A stretch of 49,453 nucleotides of DNA, taken from the NCBI GenBank assembly GCA_902596515.1, contig CACJUF010000008.1, positions 1-49,453 on the forward strand, in the 5' to 3' direction. This document shows positions 9,702-18,534 of the stretch, piece after piece. How positions within the stretch are numbered: position 1 is the first letter of the stretch; each line of letters starts with the position of its first letter. The notes beneath the pieces are model-generated. The model made no database searches and was not told where the DNA came from. It saw nothing but the letters and a program-made list of their open reading frames with translations. The position numbers and the translations under genes are program-made. Source of the stretch: an uncultured Pelagibacteraceae bacterium. Lineage in GTDB: Bacteria > Pseudomonadota > Alphaproteobacteria > Pelagibacterales > Pelagibacteraceae.

Positions 9702-10709
9702 ATGAATATAGCAATAGTAGGAGCAACAGGTAATGTTGGAAGAAAAACTCTGGAAGTTTTCGAAAAAAAAGGACTTACTTTAGGAAATCTTTACTTAGTT
9801 GCTTCGTCTAAAAGCGCTGGAAAAAAAATTCATTTTCAAGGTAAAGATATTATAGTGAGTGAATTAGAAAATTTTGATTTTTCCAAAGTTAAAATCGCTT
9901 TTTTTGCAGCAGGTGGTAAAATTTCTGAAAAATTTGCTGAAAAAGCAGCCAAGCATTGTTTAGTAATTGATAATTCTAGTTTTTTCAGAATGGATCCGGA
10001 TGTTCCTTTAATAGTCCCACAGGTAAATTCAGATGCTTTAAACAATATTAAAAAAAATATTATTGCAAATCCTAATTGTTCAACAGCACAATTAGTAATC
10101 GCATTAAAACCATTACATGATTTATTTGTAATTAAAAGAATAGTTGTTTCAACATACCAATCCGTTTCTGGTGCTGGCAAAGCATCAATGGATGAATTGA
10201 TTAAACAAACTAAATTAGCTTTAGATGGTAAAGATATTAAATCTGAAAATTTTACAAAACCAATTGCTTTTAATGCAATCCCACATATCGATGTTTTTTC
10301 AGAAGATGGCTACACGAAAGAAGAGTTAAAAATGAGAAACGAGACTAAAAAAATCTTAGATGACAAAATCGATCTAACAGCAACATGTGTTAGATTACCA
10401 ATATCTGTTTCTCACTCAGAGTCGGTAAATATTCAATTTGAGAAAAGTTTTTCGTTAGAACAAATAAAAAAAGCATTGAATAGTTTCGATGGTTGCAAAG
10501 TAATTGATGAAAGAATTGATGGAGGTTACTCGACACCATTAGAGGCAGAAGGAAAAGATGAAACTTTTATTTCAAGGATTAGAGAAGATAAAACAATAAA
10601 AAATGGATTAAATTTGTGGATTGTATCTGATAATCTTTTAAGAGGTGCTGCATTGAATGCAGTTGAAATAGCTGAAACATTAATTAAAAATAATTTTTAT
10701 GGAAAATAA
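9702..10709 (+). CDS. asd: aspartate-semialdehyde dehydrogenase
   Basis: Asd reduces aspartyl phosphate with NADPH to aspartate semialdehyde, the branch point to lysine/diaminopimelate, threonine and homoserine-methionine. The Rossmann motif IVGATGNVGRKTLEVF, catalytic Cys126 in NPNCSTAQLV, STYQSVSGAGKASMDEL, and the VRLPISVSHSES active-site histidine region are intact. Length 335 aa is standard. It lies 15 nt after dmdA and its last 11 nt overlap sdhC. In context it supplies the homoserine skeleton that MetX, encoded later in the window, acetylates. Confidence 0.97.
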   Translation: MNIAIVGATGNVGRKTLEVFEKKGLTLGNLYLVASSKSAGKKIHFQGKDIIVSELENFDFSKVKIAFFAAGGKISEKFAEKAAKHCLVIDNSSFFRMDPDVPLIVPQVNSDALNNIKKNIIANPNCSTAQLVIALKPLHDLFVIKRIVVSTYQSVSGAGKASMDELIKQTKLALDGKDIKSENFTKPIAFNAIPHIDVFSEDGYTKEELKMRNETKKILDDKIDLTATCVRLPISVSHSESVNIQFEKSFSLEQIKKALNSFDGCKVIDERIDGGYSTPLEAEGKDETFISRIREDKTIKNGLNLWIVSDNLLRGAALNAVEIAETLIKNNFYGK

Positions 10710-11082
10710 AACTCCTTTATCGCCGCATATTCAAATTTATAGATGGCATATTTCTTCTTTGGTTTCTATTACTCACAGAATTACAGGAATAATAAATATT
10801 ATTGGAATTACTTTTATTTGCATTTGGTCTTGCTTACTTCTTCTTGGCGAAAATAATTATGAAGCAATTAATTTATTTTTAAAATCATTATTTGGAAAAT
10901 TTATAATTTTAGGAATCACATGGTCTTTTTCATTTCAAATATTAAGTGAAATCCGACACTTGATAATGGATCTAGGTTATGGTTTTGAACTTAATATAAC
11001 TAGAATTACGGGTTTAATAGTAATATTTGGGTCAATAATTTTGACGATTATTTTTTTTACATTAGGAAAAAATTTTATTTAG
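10699..11082 (+). CDS. sdhC: succinate dehydrogenase cytochrome b556 subunit
   Basis: SdhC anchors succinate dehydrogenase (complex II) and helps form the ubiquinone site. It is 127 aa with three hydrophobic segments (about residues 29-50, 64-84, 103-122). The N-terminal family signature SPHIQIYRWHISSLVSITHRITG contains the quinone-site Ser24 and Arg28 equivalents. His87 in EIRHLIMDLG corresponds to the axial heme ligand of E. coli SdhC. The gene starts inside asd (11-nt overlap), linking the two, and sdhD follows after 1 nt. Confidence 0.94.
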   Translation: MENKTPLSPHIQIYRWHISSLVSITHRITGIINIIGITFICIWSCLLLLGENNYEAINLFLKSLFGKFIILGITWSFSFQILSEIRHLIMDLGYGFELNITRITGLIVIFGSIILTIIFFTLGKNFI

Positions 11083-11083
11083 T

Positions 11084-11407
11084 ATGATTAGCGCGACTAA
11101 AAAATGGATCTTTTTAAAGATAAGTGGAGTTTTGCTAGTGCCATTGATGACATGGTTTATTTTAAATTTCACAATGATTTATGATAAAGAATACTTAAAT
11201 TTAATAGAATTTTTTACAAAGCCTTTATCTAAATTTTTGTTTAGCATTTTTATAATAAATGCTTATTTTTTTTCAGCTTTAAGTATAAGTGAGGTTTTTG
11301 AGGATTATATTAAAAATGATAAAATCAAAAGTGTCGCAAATAAGCTTTTATATGCATCAGCAGTAGTAATTCCTCTAATTACAATTATATTAATCTCTAG
11401 TTTATGA
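11084..11407 (+). CDS. sdhD: succinate dehydrogenase membrane anchor subunit, without histidine
   Basis: The second membrane anchor of complex II, identified by position between sdhC and sdhA, by length (107 aa) and by three hydrophobic segments (about residues 9-30, 50-68, 86-106). The quinone-site Asp-Tyr pair is present as Asp74-Tyr75 in EVFEDYI. In E. coli and Paracoccus SdhD the axial heme histidine lies 12 residues before this Tyr. Here that position is Phe63, and the whole protein contains no histidine. The surrounding codons are in frame, although a T8 run sits there. It overlaps sdhA by 4 nt. Confidence 0.88.
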   Translation: MISATKKWIFLKISGVLLVPLMTWFILNFTMIYDKEYLNLIEFFTKPLSKFLFSIFIINAYFFSALSISEVFEDYIKNDKIKSVANKLLYASAVVIPLITIILISSL

Positions 11408-13179
11408 GTTCATATAAAATAGTAGATCATGAATATGACGTTGTAGTCCTAGGTGCTGGTGGTTCCGGCTTAAGAGCAGCTGTTGGTTTAAGTGAAGCAG
11501 GATTAAAAACTGCATGTATTTCAAAAGTATTTCCAACAAGAAGTCATACTTCTGCTGCGCAAGGTGGAATTTCAGCTGCCCTTGGAAACATGGGTGAAGA
11601 CGACTGGCGTTGGCATATGTATGATACTGTAAAAGGAGCAGATTGGTTAGGAGACCAAGATAGCATTGAGTACCTTTGCAAAGAAGCTCCTAAAGCAGTT
11701 ATTGAATTGGAAAAATATGGTGTCCCATTTAGCAGAACAGAGGATGGCAAAATTTATCAAAGACCTTTTGGTGGTATGACCAAAAATTATGGAAATGGAA
11801 TAGTCCAAAGAACATGTGCTGCAGCCGATCGAACAGGACACGCAATTTTGCACACTTTATATGGTCAAGCTTTAAAACATAAGACAGAGTTTTTTATTGA
11901 GTATTTTGCTCTCGATCTTTTAATGAAAGATGGGGAATGTAAAGGATTGATAGCATGGAATTTAAATGATGGAACTATTCATCGATTTAGATCTCATATT
12001 GTTATTATAGCTACAGGCGGTTACGGAAAAGTATACTATTCTGCAACATCTGCTCATACATGTACTGGTGATGGAAATGCAATGGTGTTAAGAGCAGGTC
12101 TGCCGTTACAAGACATGGAGTTTGTACAATTTCATCCAACCGGAATTTATGGACACGGCACCTTAATAACAGAGGGTGCGAGAGGTGAAGGAGGTTATCT
12201 TACAAATTCTAAAGGTGAAAGATTTATGGAAAGATACGCGCCTAAAGCTAAGGATTTAGCATCACGTGATGTTGTAAGTAGGTCAATGTCAATTGAAATT
12301 AATGAAGGAAGAGGAGTTGGAAAAGATCAAGATCATGTTCATTTGAACTTAAGTCATCTAGATAAAGAAATTATAGAAAGTAGATTGCCAGGTATAACAG
12401 ATGCAGCAAGATTATTTGCCAATGTAGATGTTACTAAGGAACCAATTCCGGTTGTACCTACAGTTCATTATAACATGGGTGGTATACCAACTAATTATAA
12501 AGCAGAAGTTTTGACTGTAAATGGTTCTGAAAAAACTGTTCCAGGACTTATGGCTATAGGTGAAGCAGCTTGTGTTTCAGTTCATGGAGCAAATAGATTA
12601 GGGTCTAACTCTTTAATTGATCTCGTTGTTTTTGGAAGAGCAGCTGCAAAAAGAGCTGCTGAATTAATTAAACCTGGTACACCACATGAGGAGATTAGTG
12701 AGTCAGAAACTCAAAAATGTTTAGATCGTTTCGATAAGATTAGAAACTCTGATGGAGATATTGGTACTGCTGAACTAAGACTGTCCATGCAAAAAACAAT
12801 GCAATCAAAATGTGCAGTTTTTAGAACAGAGAAAACACTTAAAGAGGGTGTTGATGAAATACGACAAACATTTGATGGATTGGACTCTTTATCGGTTAAA
12901 GATAAATCATTAATATTTAATACCGACCTAGTAGAAACTTTAGAATTTGATAATTTAATTAGACAAGCTGTTGTGACAGTTGACTCAGCTTATAATAGGA
13001 AAGAAAGTAGAGGAGCTCATGCTAGAGAAGATTATCCAAAAAGAGATGACGAGAAGTTTATGCAACATACATTAGCTTGGTGTGATGGAAAAAAATCAAA
13101 AATAAGTTATAGAGATGTTCATAAGTCTACGTTAACCAATGAAGTACAGTATTTTCCACCTCAGGAGAGAGTATATTAA
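11404..13179 (+). CDS. sdhA: succinate dehydrogenase flavoprotein subunit
   Basis: SdhA carries covalent FAD and oxidises succinate to fumarate on the cytoplasmic face of complex II. The FAD Rossmann motif [13 protein letters not shown], the flavinylated His48 in [10 protein letters not shown], the [22 protein letters not shown] block, [28 protein letters not shown] and the C-terminal [12 protein letters not shown] signature are all intact. At 591 aa it is full length, and the long insert and proton-relay residues match the succinate dehydrogenase rather than the fumarate reductase branch. Coupled to sdhD (4-nt overlap) and sdhB (1-nt TAATG overlap). Confidence 0.98.
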   Translation: MSSYKIVDHEYDVVVLGAGGSGLRAAVGLSEAGLKTACISKVFPTRSHTSAAQGGISAALGNMGEDDWRWHMYDTVKGADWLGDQDSIEYLCKEAPKAVIELEKYGVPFSRTEDGKIYQRPFGGMTKNYGNGIVQRTCAAADRTGHAILHTLYGQALKHKTEFFIEYFALDLLMKDGECKGLIAWNLNDGTIHRFRSHIVIIATGGYGKVYYSATSAHTCTGDGNAMVLRAGLPLQDMEFVQFHPTGIYGHGTLITEGARGEGGYLTNSKGERFMERYAPKAKDLASRDVVSRSMSIEINEGRGVGKDQDHVHLNLSHLDKEIIESRLPGITDAARLFANVDVTKEPIPVVPTVHYNMGGIPTNYKAEVLTVNGSEKTVPGLMAIGEAACVSVHGANRLGSNSLIDLVVFGRAAAKRAAELIKPGTPHEEISESETQKCLDRFDKIRNSDGDIGTAELRLSMQKTMQSKCAVFRTEKTLKEGVDEIRQTFDGLDSLSVKDKSLIFNTDLVETLEFDNLIRQAVVTVDSAYNRKESRGAHAREDYPKRDDEKFMQHTLAWCDGKKSKISYRDVHKSTLTNEVQYFPPQERVY

Positions 13180-13958
13180 TGGTGCAAATCAGTTTACCTG
13201 AGAATTCCAAAACAAAAAAAGGTAAATATTTTAAGGACAAAACCGGCTCAAAAAATTTAAGAAAAGTCAATGTATATAGATGGGATCCATCTTCAGGAGA
13301 AGGTCCAAGAATCGACACTTATGAAGTTGATATGGATAACTGTCCATCCAAAGTATTGGATATTTTAAATAAAATTAAAAATGAAATAGACCCCACCCTT
13401 GCTTACAGACGATCATGTGCTCACGGTGTATGTGGATCGTGTGCAATGAACATGGGTGGCAAAAATGGTCTTGCTTGCACAACTCCTCATGAAAATATTG
13501 ATGGAGATATTGATATTTATCCGTTGCCACACTTAAAAGTTAAAAAAGACCTTATCGGAGATTTAGATGGATTATACAAGCAATATAAATCTATTGAGCC
13601 ATGGTTAAAATCGAGTTCAAAATCTGAGTCAGCTGAGTTAATTCAGTCAAAAGAAGATAGAGCTAAGCTTGATGGTGCTTATGAATGTATTATGTGTGCT
13701 TGTTGTTCTACTTCTTGCCCAAGTTATTGGTGGAATGGAGATAAGTATTTAGGACCAGCAGTTTTATTACAAGCTTATAGATGGATTATCGATAGTAGAG
13801 ATGAGGAAAGACAAGCTAGATTAAAAAAAGTAGCTGATGAACTTAAATTGTATCGTTGTCATACTATTTTGAACTGTACTAGTGCATGCCCTAAAGGTTT
13901 AAACCCTGCAAAGGCAATTGCTGAAATAAAGAAAATGTTAGCAACAGCCAATATTTAA
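13179..13958 (+). CDS. sdhB: succinate dehydrogenase iron-sulfur subunit
   Basis: SdhB passes electrons from FAD to ubiquinone through three Fe-S centres, all visible: 2Fe-2S in [18 protein letters not shown] plus the following LAC, 4Fe-4S in [16 protein letters not shown], and 3Fe-4S in [21 protein letters not shown]. At 259 aa it is the usual alphaproteobacterial length. It begins on the last base of sdhA. After it a 42-nt gap, the widest in the 9.7-24.1 kb run, leads to the aldehyde dehydrogenase; I see no convincing terminator there. Confidence 0.98.
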   Translation: MVQISLPENSKTKKGKYFKDKTGSKNLRKVNVYRWDPSSGEGPRIDTYEVDMDNCPSKVLDILNKIKNEIDPTLAYRRSCAHGVCGSCAMNMGGKNGLACTTPHENIDGDIDIYPLPHLKVKKDLIGDLDGLYKQYKSIEPWLKSSSKSESAELIQSKEDRAKLDGAYECIMCACCSTSCPSYWWNGDKYLGPAVLLQAYRWIIDSRDEERQARLKKVADELKLYRCHTILNCTSACPKGLNPAKAIAEIKKMLATANI

Positions 13959-14000
13959 ACAATAGACTAATAAGAATTTTTACTCTAAAAGATCCTATTC

Positions 14001-15494
14001 ATGAAATTAATTGAACATTTTGTAGGTGGAAAAATAATTCCCGGAAGTTCAAATAAAAAAGGAAAAGTTTTTAATCCTGCCACTGGTGAACAGGAAAAGG
14101 AAGTAAGACTTGCCTCCTCTAGTGACTTAGACCAAGCAGTAGTAATTGCAAAAAAAGCTTTTGAGACATGGTCATTAAAACCTTCACTTCAAAGAGCAAG
14201 GATAATGTTTAAATTTAAAGAGTTAATTGAAAAAAATTCTGATGAATTGACACAATTAATTGTTTCTGAACACGGAAAAGTTTATGAGGATGCAAAAGGT
14301 TCATTAACAAGAGGATTAGAAGTTGTAGAATTTGCTTGTGGAATTCCACATTTACTTAAAGGAGAATTTTCAGAAAATGTAGGGACAGATGTTGACAGCT
14401 GGTCAATGCGTCAACCACTAGGTGTTGTTGCTGGAATAACACCATTTAATTTTCCAGCTATGGTTCCAATGTGGATGTTTCCAATTGCTATTGCATGTGG
14501 AAATACATTTATATTAAAGCCATCAGAAAAAGACCCCTCTTGTGCAGTAAGATTAGCAGAATTATTGAAAGAAGCTGGTCTTCCAGACGGTGTATTTAAT
14601 GTGATAAATGGAAACAAAGAAGCAGTAGATGCAATTTTAAATAACAAAGATATTAAAGCAGTTAGTTTTGTTGGTTCAACTCCTATTGCTAAATATATTT
14701 ATGAAAATTCAGCAAAAAATGAAAAAAGAGTTCAGGCATTAGGAGGAGCTAAAAATCATTTAGTAGTAATGCCAGACTGTGATTTAGATGGTGCTGTTAA
14801 TGGCTTAATGGGTGCAGCTTATGGCTCCGCTGGAGAAAGATGTATGGCTCAGTCAGTGGCTGTAGCAGTTGGTGATATTGGAGATGAATTAGTGTCTAGA
14901 TTATCAAAAAAAGCAGAGGCTTTAAAAGTTGGACCAGGAATGGACAAAAACTCAGAAATGGGCCCTTTAGTCACTAAAGAACATTTAGAAAAAGTAAAAA
15001 GTTATGTTGATTTGGGTGTAAAAGAGGGTGCGAAATTAGTTGTCGATGGAAGAAATTTAAAGTTACAAGGATATGAAAATGGCTTTTACATTGGTGGCTG
15101 TTTATTTGATAACGTGAAAAAAGATATGAGGATTTATAAGGAGGAAATATTTGGCCCAGTTCTATCTGTAGTTAGAGTTAAAACTTTTGAGGAAGCTTCA
15201 AAATTAATAAATGATCATGAATACGGAAATGGCGTAAGTATTTATACAAGAGATGGAGACGCTGGAAGAACATTTGCAAGCAAGATTCAAGTTGGAATGG
15301 TTGGTATAAATGTACCAATACCTGTTCCGATGGCTTTTCATAGTTTTGGTGGTTGGAAAAGATCTTTGTTTGGAGATAGTGCAATGCATGGGATGGAAGG
15401 AATAAAATTTTATACTAAATTAAAAACTATAACCTCAAGATGGCCCTCAGGAATTAGATCTAATGCTGAATTTGTGATGCCAACAATGAAGTAA
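14001..15494 (+). CDS. mmsA: CoA-acylating methylmalonate/malonate-semialdehyde dehydrogenase
   Basis: This aldehyde dehydrogenase-family enzyme converts methylmalonate semialdehyde to propionyl-CoA (valine route) or malonate semialdehyde to acetyl-CoA, with NAD+ and CoA. At 497 aa it matches the MmsA/IolA group: GVVAGITPFNFPAMVPMWMFPIA, FILKPSEKDPS, FVGSTPIAKYIY, ALGGAKNHLVVMPD and catalytic Cys281 in GSAGERCMAQS, followed by PVPMAFHSFGGWKRSLFGD. Its site between sdhB and mdh is unusual. DddC, used after DMSP cleavage in some bacteria, belongs to this family, so a DMSP link is possible, but sequence alone cannot separate valine, inositol and 3-hydroxypropionate roles. Confidence 0.92.
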   Translation: MKLIEHFVGGKIIPGSSNKKGKVFNPATGEQEKEVRLASSSDLDQAVVIAKKAFETWSLKPSLQRARIMFKFKELIEKNSDELTQLIVSEHGKVYEDAKGSLTRGLEVVEFACGIPHLLKGEFSENVGTDVDSWSMRQPLGVVAGITPFNFPAMVPMWMFPIAIACGNTFILKPSEKDPSCAVRLAELLKEAGLPDGVFNVINGNKEAVDAILNNKDIKAVSFVGSTPIAKYIYENSAKNEKRVQALGGAKNHLVVMPDCDLDGAVNGLMGAAYGSAGERCMAQSVAVAVGDIGDELVSRLSKKAEALKVGPGMDKNSEMGPLVTKEHLEKVKSYVDLGVKEGAKLVVDGRNLKLQGYENGFYIGGCLFDNVKKDMRIYKEEIFGPVLSVVRVKTFEEASKLINDHEYGNGVSIYTRDGDAGRTFASKIQVGMVGINVPIPVPMAFHSFGGWKRSLFGDSAMHGMEGIKFYTKLKTITSRWPSGIRSNAEFVMPTMK

Positions 15495-15497
15495 TAA

Positions 15498-16462
<965 letters not shown>

Positions 16463-16463
<1 letters not shown>

Positions 16464-17623
16464 TGAATATACACGAGCATCAGGCAAAACAAATTTTAAA
16501 AAAATTTGGAGCAATTGTACCAGAAGGTGTTTTTGGTTTAACGGTTGAGGAACTTTTAAAGAAATGTAAGTCATTAAAAACAGAAAAATATGTTTTAAAA
16601 GCTCAAATTCATGCAGGTGGAAGAGGGAAAGCAGGAGGTGTTAAAATTCTGAATAATCTCGAAGAACTTGAGAAATCAGCTAAAGAGCTTTTAGGAAAAA
16701 AATTAGTAACTCATCAGACAGGACCTGAAGGAAGAGAAGTTAAAAGATTATATGTTGAAGTTTCGTCAGATATTGAGAAAGAATTTTATTTATCATGTTT
16801 GGTAGATAGAGCTTCTTCAAAAATTGCTTTTATCTCTAGTGATCAAGGTGGAATGGACATTGAGGATGTAGCGAGCAAATCACCTGACAAAATTTTGACA
16901 ACTAAAGTAGAATTAAAAGACGAAATTTCAAATGAGGAGTGTGAAAAGATTATTCAAATATTTAAATTAGAGGACAATCCAAAAAACGAGGCAATATCTT
17001 TAATCAAATCAATTTATAAGATGTTTGTTGAAACTGACGCAAATATGGTTGAAATAAACCCTTTAATACTCACAAAAGAAAAGAAAATTATTTGTCTAGA
17101 TGCAAAGGTAAATTTTGATAGTAACGCTTTGTTTAGACATCCTGAAATTTTAGAACTTAGAGATTTGAATGAGGAAGATCCTACTGAAATTACAGCTAGT
17201 AAACATGACCTAGCTTATATCAAATTAGATGGCAGCATTGGATGCATGGTTAACGGAGCTGGTTTAGCAATGGCCACTATGGATATAATAAAATTATATG
17301 GAGAAGAGCCAGCAAATTTTTTAGATGTTGGCGGGGGAGCATCAAAAGAAAAGGTCTCAGCGGCTTTCAAAATAATTTTATCAGATAAAAATGTAAAGGG
17401 TATATTAATCAATATTTTTGGTGGCATAATGCGATGTGATGTTCTAGCTCAAGGTGTTATAGATGCTGCAAAAGAAATGAAAATCAATGTTCCTTTGGTA
17501 GTCAGATTAGCTGGTACAAATTTTAAAGAAGGTAAAGAAATATTAGATAATTCAGGTTTAAAATTAATATCTGCTGAAAATTTGGATGATGCAGCGAAAA
17601 AAATTGTTGAGGCAATTAAGTAA
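16463..17623 (+). CDS. sucC: succinyl-CoA synthetase beta subunit (ADP-forming)
   Basis: SucC is the ATP-grasp subunit that binds nucleotide and succinate in substrate-level phosphorylation. The N-terminal MNIHEHQAKQILKKFGAIVPEG, LKAQIHAGGRGKAGGV, EINPLILT with metal-ligand residues, the DGSIGCMVNGAGLAMATMD block and GGASKEKV, and GILINIFGGIMRCDV are all standard. Its 386 aa is full length. It starts on the last base of mdh, and the sucD ATG abuts its stop with no gap, so the heterodimer is made stoichiometrically. Confidence 0.98.
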
Positions 17624-18499
17624 ATGTCAGTTTTAGTCAATAAAAATACAAGATTAATCTGTCAAGGATTTACAGGTTCCCATGGAACATTTCACTCTGA
17701 GCAAGCAATCAAATATGGAACAAATTTAGTAGGTGGAGTGACACCAAAAAAAGGTGGCCAAAAACATTTGGGCCTTCCAGTTTTTAATACAGTGAAAGAG
17801 GCTAGAGAATCTGAGGGAGCTAATGCAACTATGATATACGTCCCAGCTAAATTTGCAGCCTCAGCAATTATTGAAGCAATAGATGCATCTATAGAACTAA
17901 TTGTATGTATAACTGAAGGGATTCCTATTCAGGACATGTTAAAAGTTAAACAGAGATTGAATAATTCAAAAAGTAGACTGATTGGCCCTAACTGTCCAGG
18001 TGTCATAACTCCTGATGAGTGTAAAATTGGCATAATGCCTGGTAGCATTCATAAAAAAGGAACAGTCGGAATAGTTTCAAGATCAGGAACTTTAACTTAT
18101 GAAGCAGTAGCTCAGACTACAGAAAATGGATTAGGACAATCAACTTGTATCGGAATTGGAGGTGATCCTATCAATGGTACAAATTTTATAGATTGTCTAG
18201 ATCTATTTTTAAACGACGCGGATACTCAATCAATTTTGATGATTGGTGAAATTGGAGGGACAGCTGAGGAAGAGGCTGCAGATTTCATTAAAAATCATAA
18301 AATAAAAAAACCAATCGTTGGATTTATAGCAGGCGTTACTGCCCCACCAGGACGAAGAATGGGTCATGCAGGGGCCATAATCTCAGGTGGTAAAGGTGGC
18401 GCGAAGGAAAAGATTAAAAAAATGGAGGATTGTGGAATAACCATGGCCAACTCTCCATCAAAGATTGGAAAAACATTATTAAATAAATTGTCTAATTGA
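17624..18499 (+). CDS. sucD: succinyl-CoA synthetase alpha subunit
   Basis: SucD binds CoA and carries the phosphohistidine. The CoA-binding N-terminus [39 protein letters not shown] and [14 protein letters not shown] are typical, and the active-site histidine lies in [17 protein letters not shown]. It has 291 aa. It abuts sucC. After it a 35-nt gap holds a good promoter candidate for sucA. Confidence 0.98.
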   Translation: MSVLVNKNTRLICQGFTGSHGTFHSEQAIKYGTNLVGGVTPKKGGQKHLGLPVFNTVKEARESEGANATMIYVPAKFAASAIIEAIDASIELIVCITEGIPIQDMLKVKQRLNNSKSRLIGPNCPGVITPDECKIGIMPGSIHKKGTVGIVSRSGTLTYEAVAQTTENGLGQSTCIGIGGDPINGTNFIDCLDLFLNDADTQSILMIGEIGGTAEEEAADFIKNHKIKKPIVGFIAGVTAPPGRRMGHAGAIISGGKGGAKEKIKKMEDCGITMANSPSKIGKTLLNKLSN

Positions 18500-18523
18500 A
18501 AAATTTCTTTCTAGGTCTATATT
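18496..18523 (+). promoter_or_regulatory. candidate promoter for sucA-sucB-lpd
   Basis: TTGAAA (18496-18501, overlapping the sucD stop), a 16-nt spacer and TATATT (18518-18523). Five of six bases match consensus in the -10 and five of six if TTGAAA is scored against TTGACA. The -10 ends 11 nt before the sucA ATG, so the leader would be about 5 nt with no room for a Shine-Dalgarno site. Confidence 0.5.
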
Positions 18524-18534
18524 AACTATTAGCG

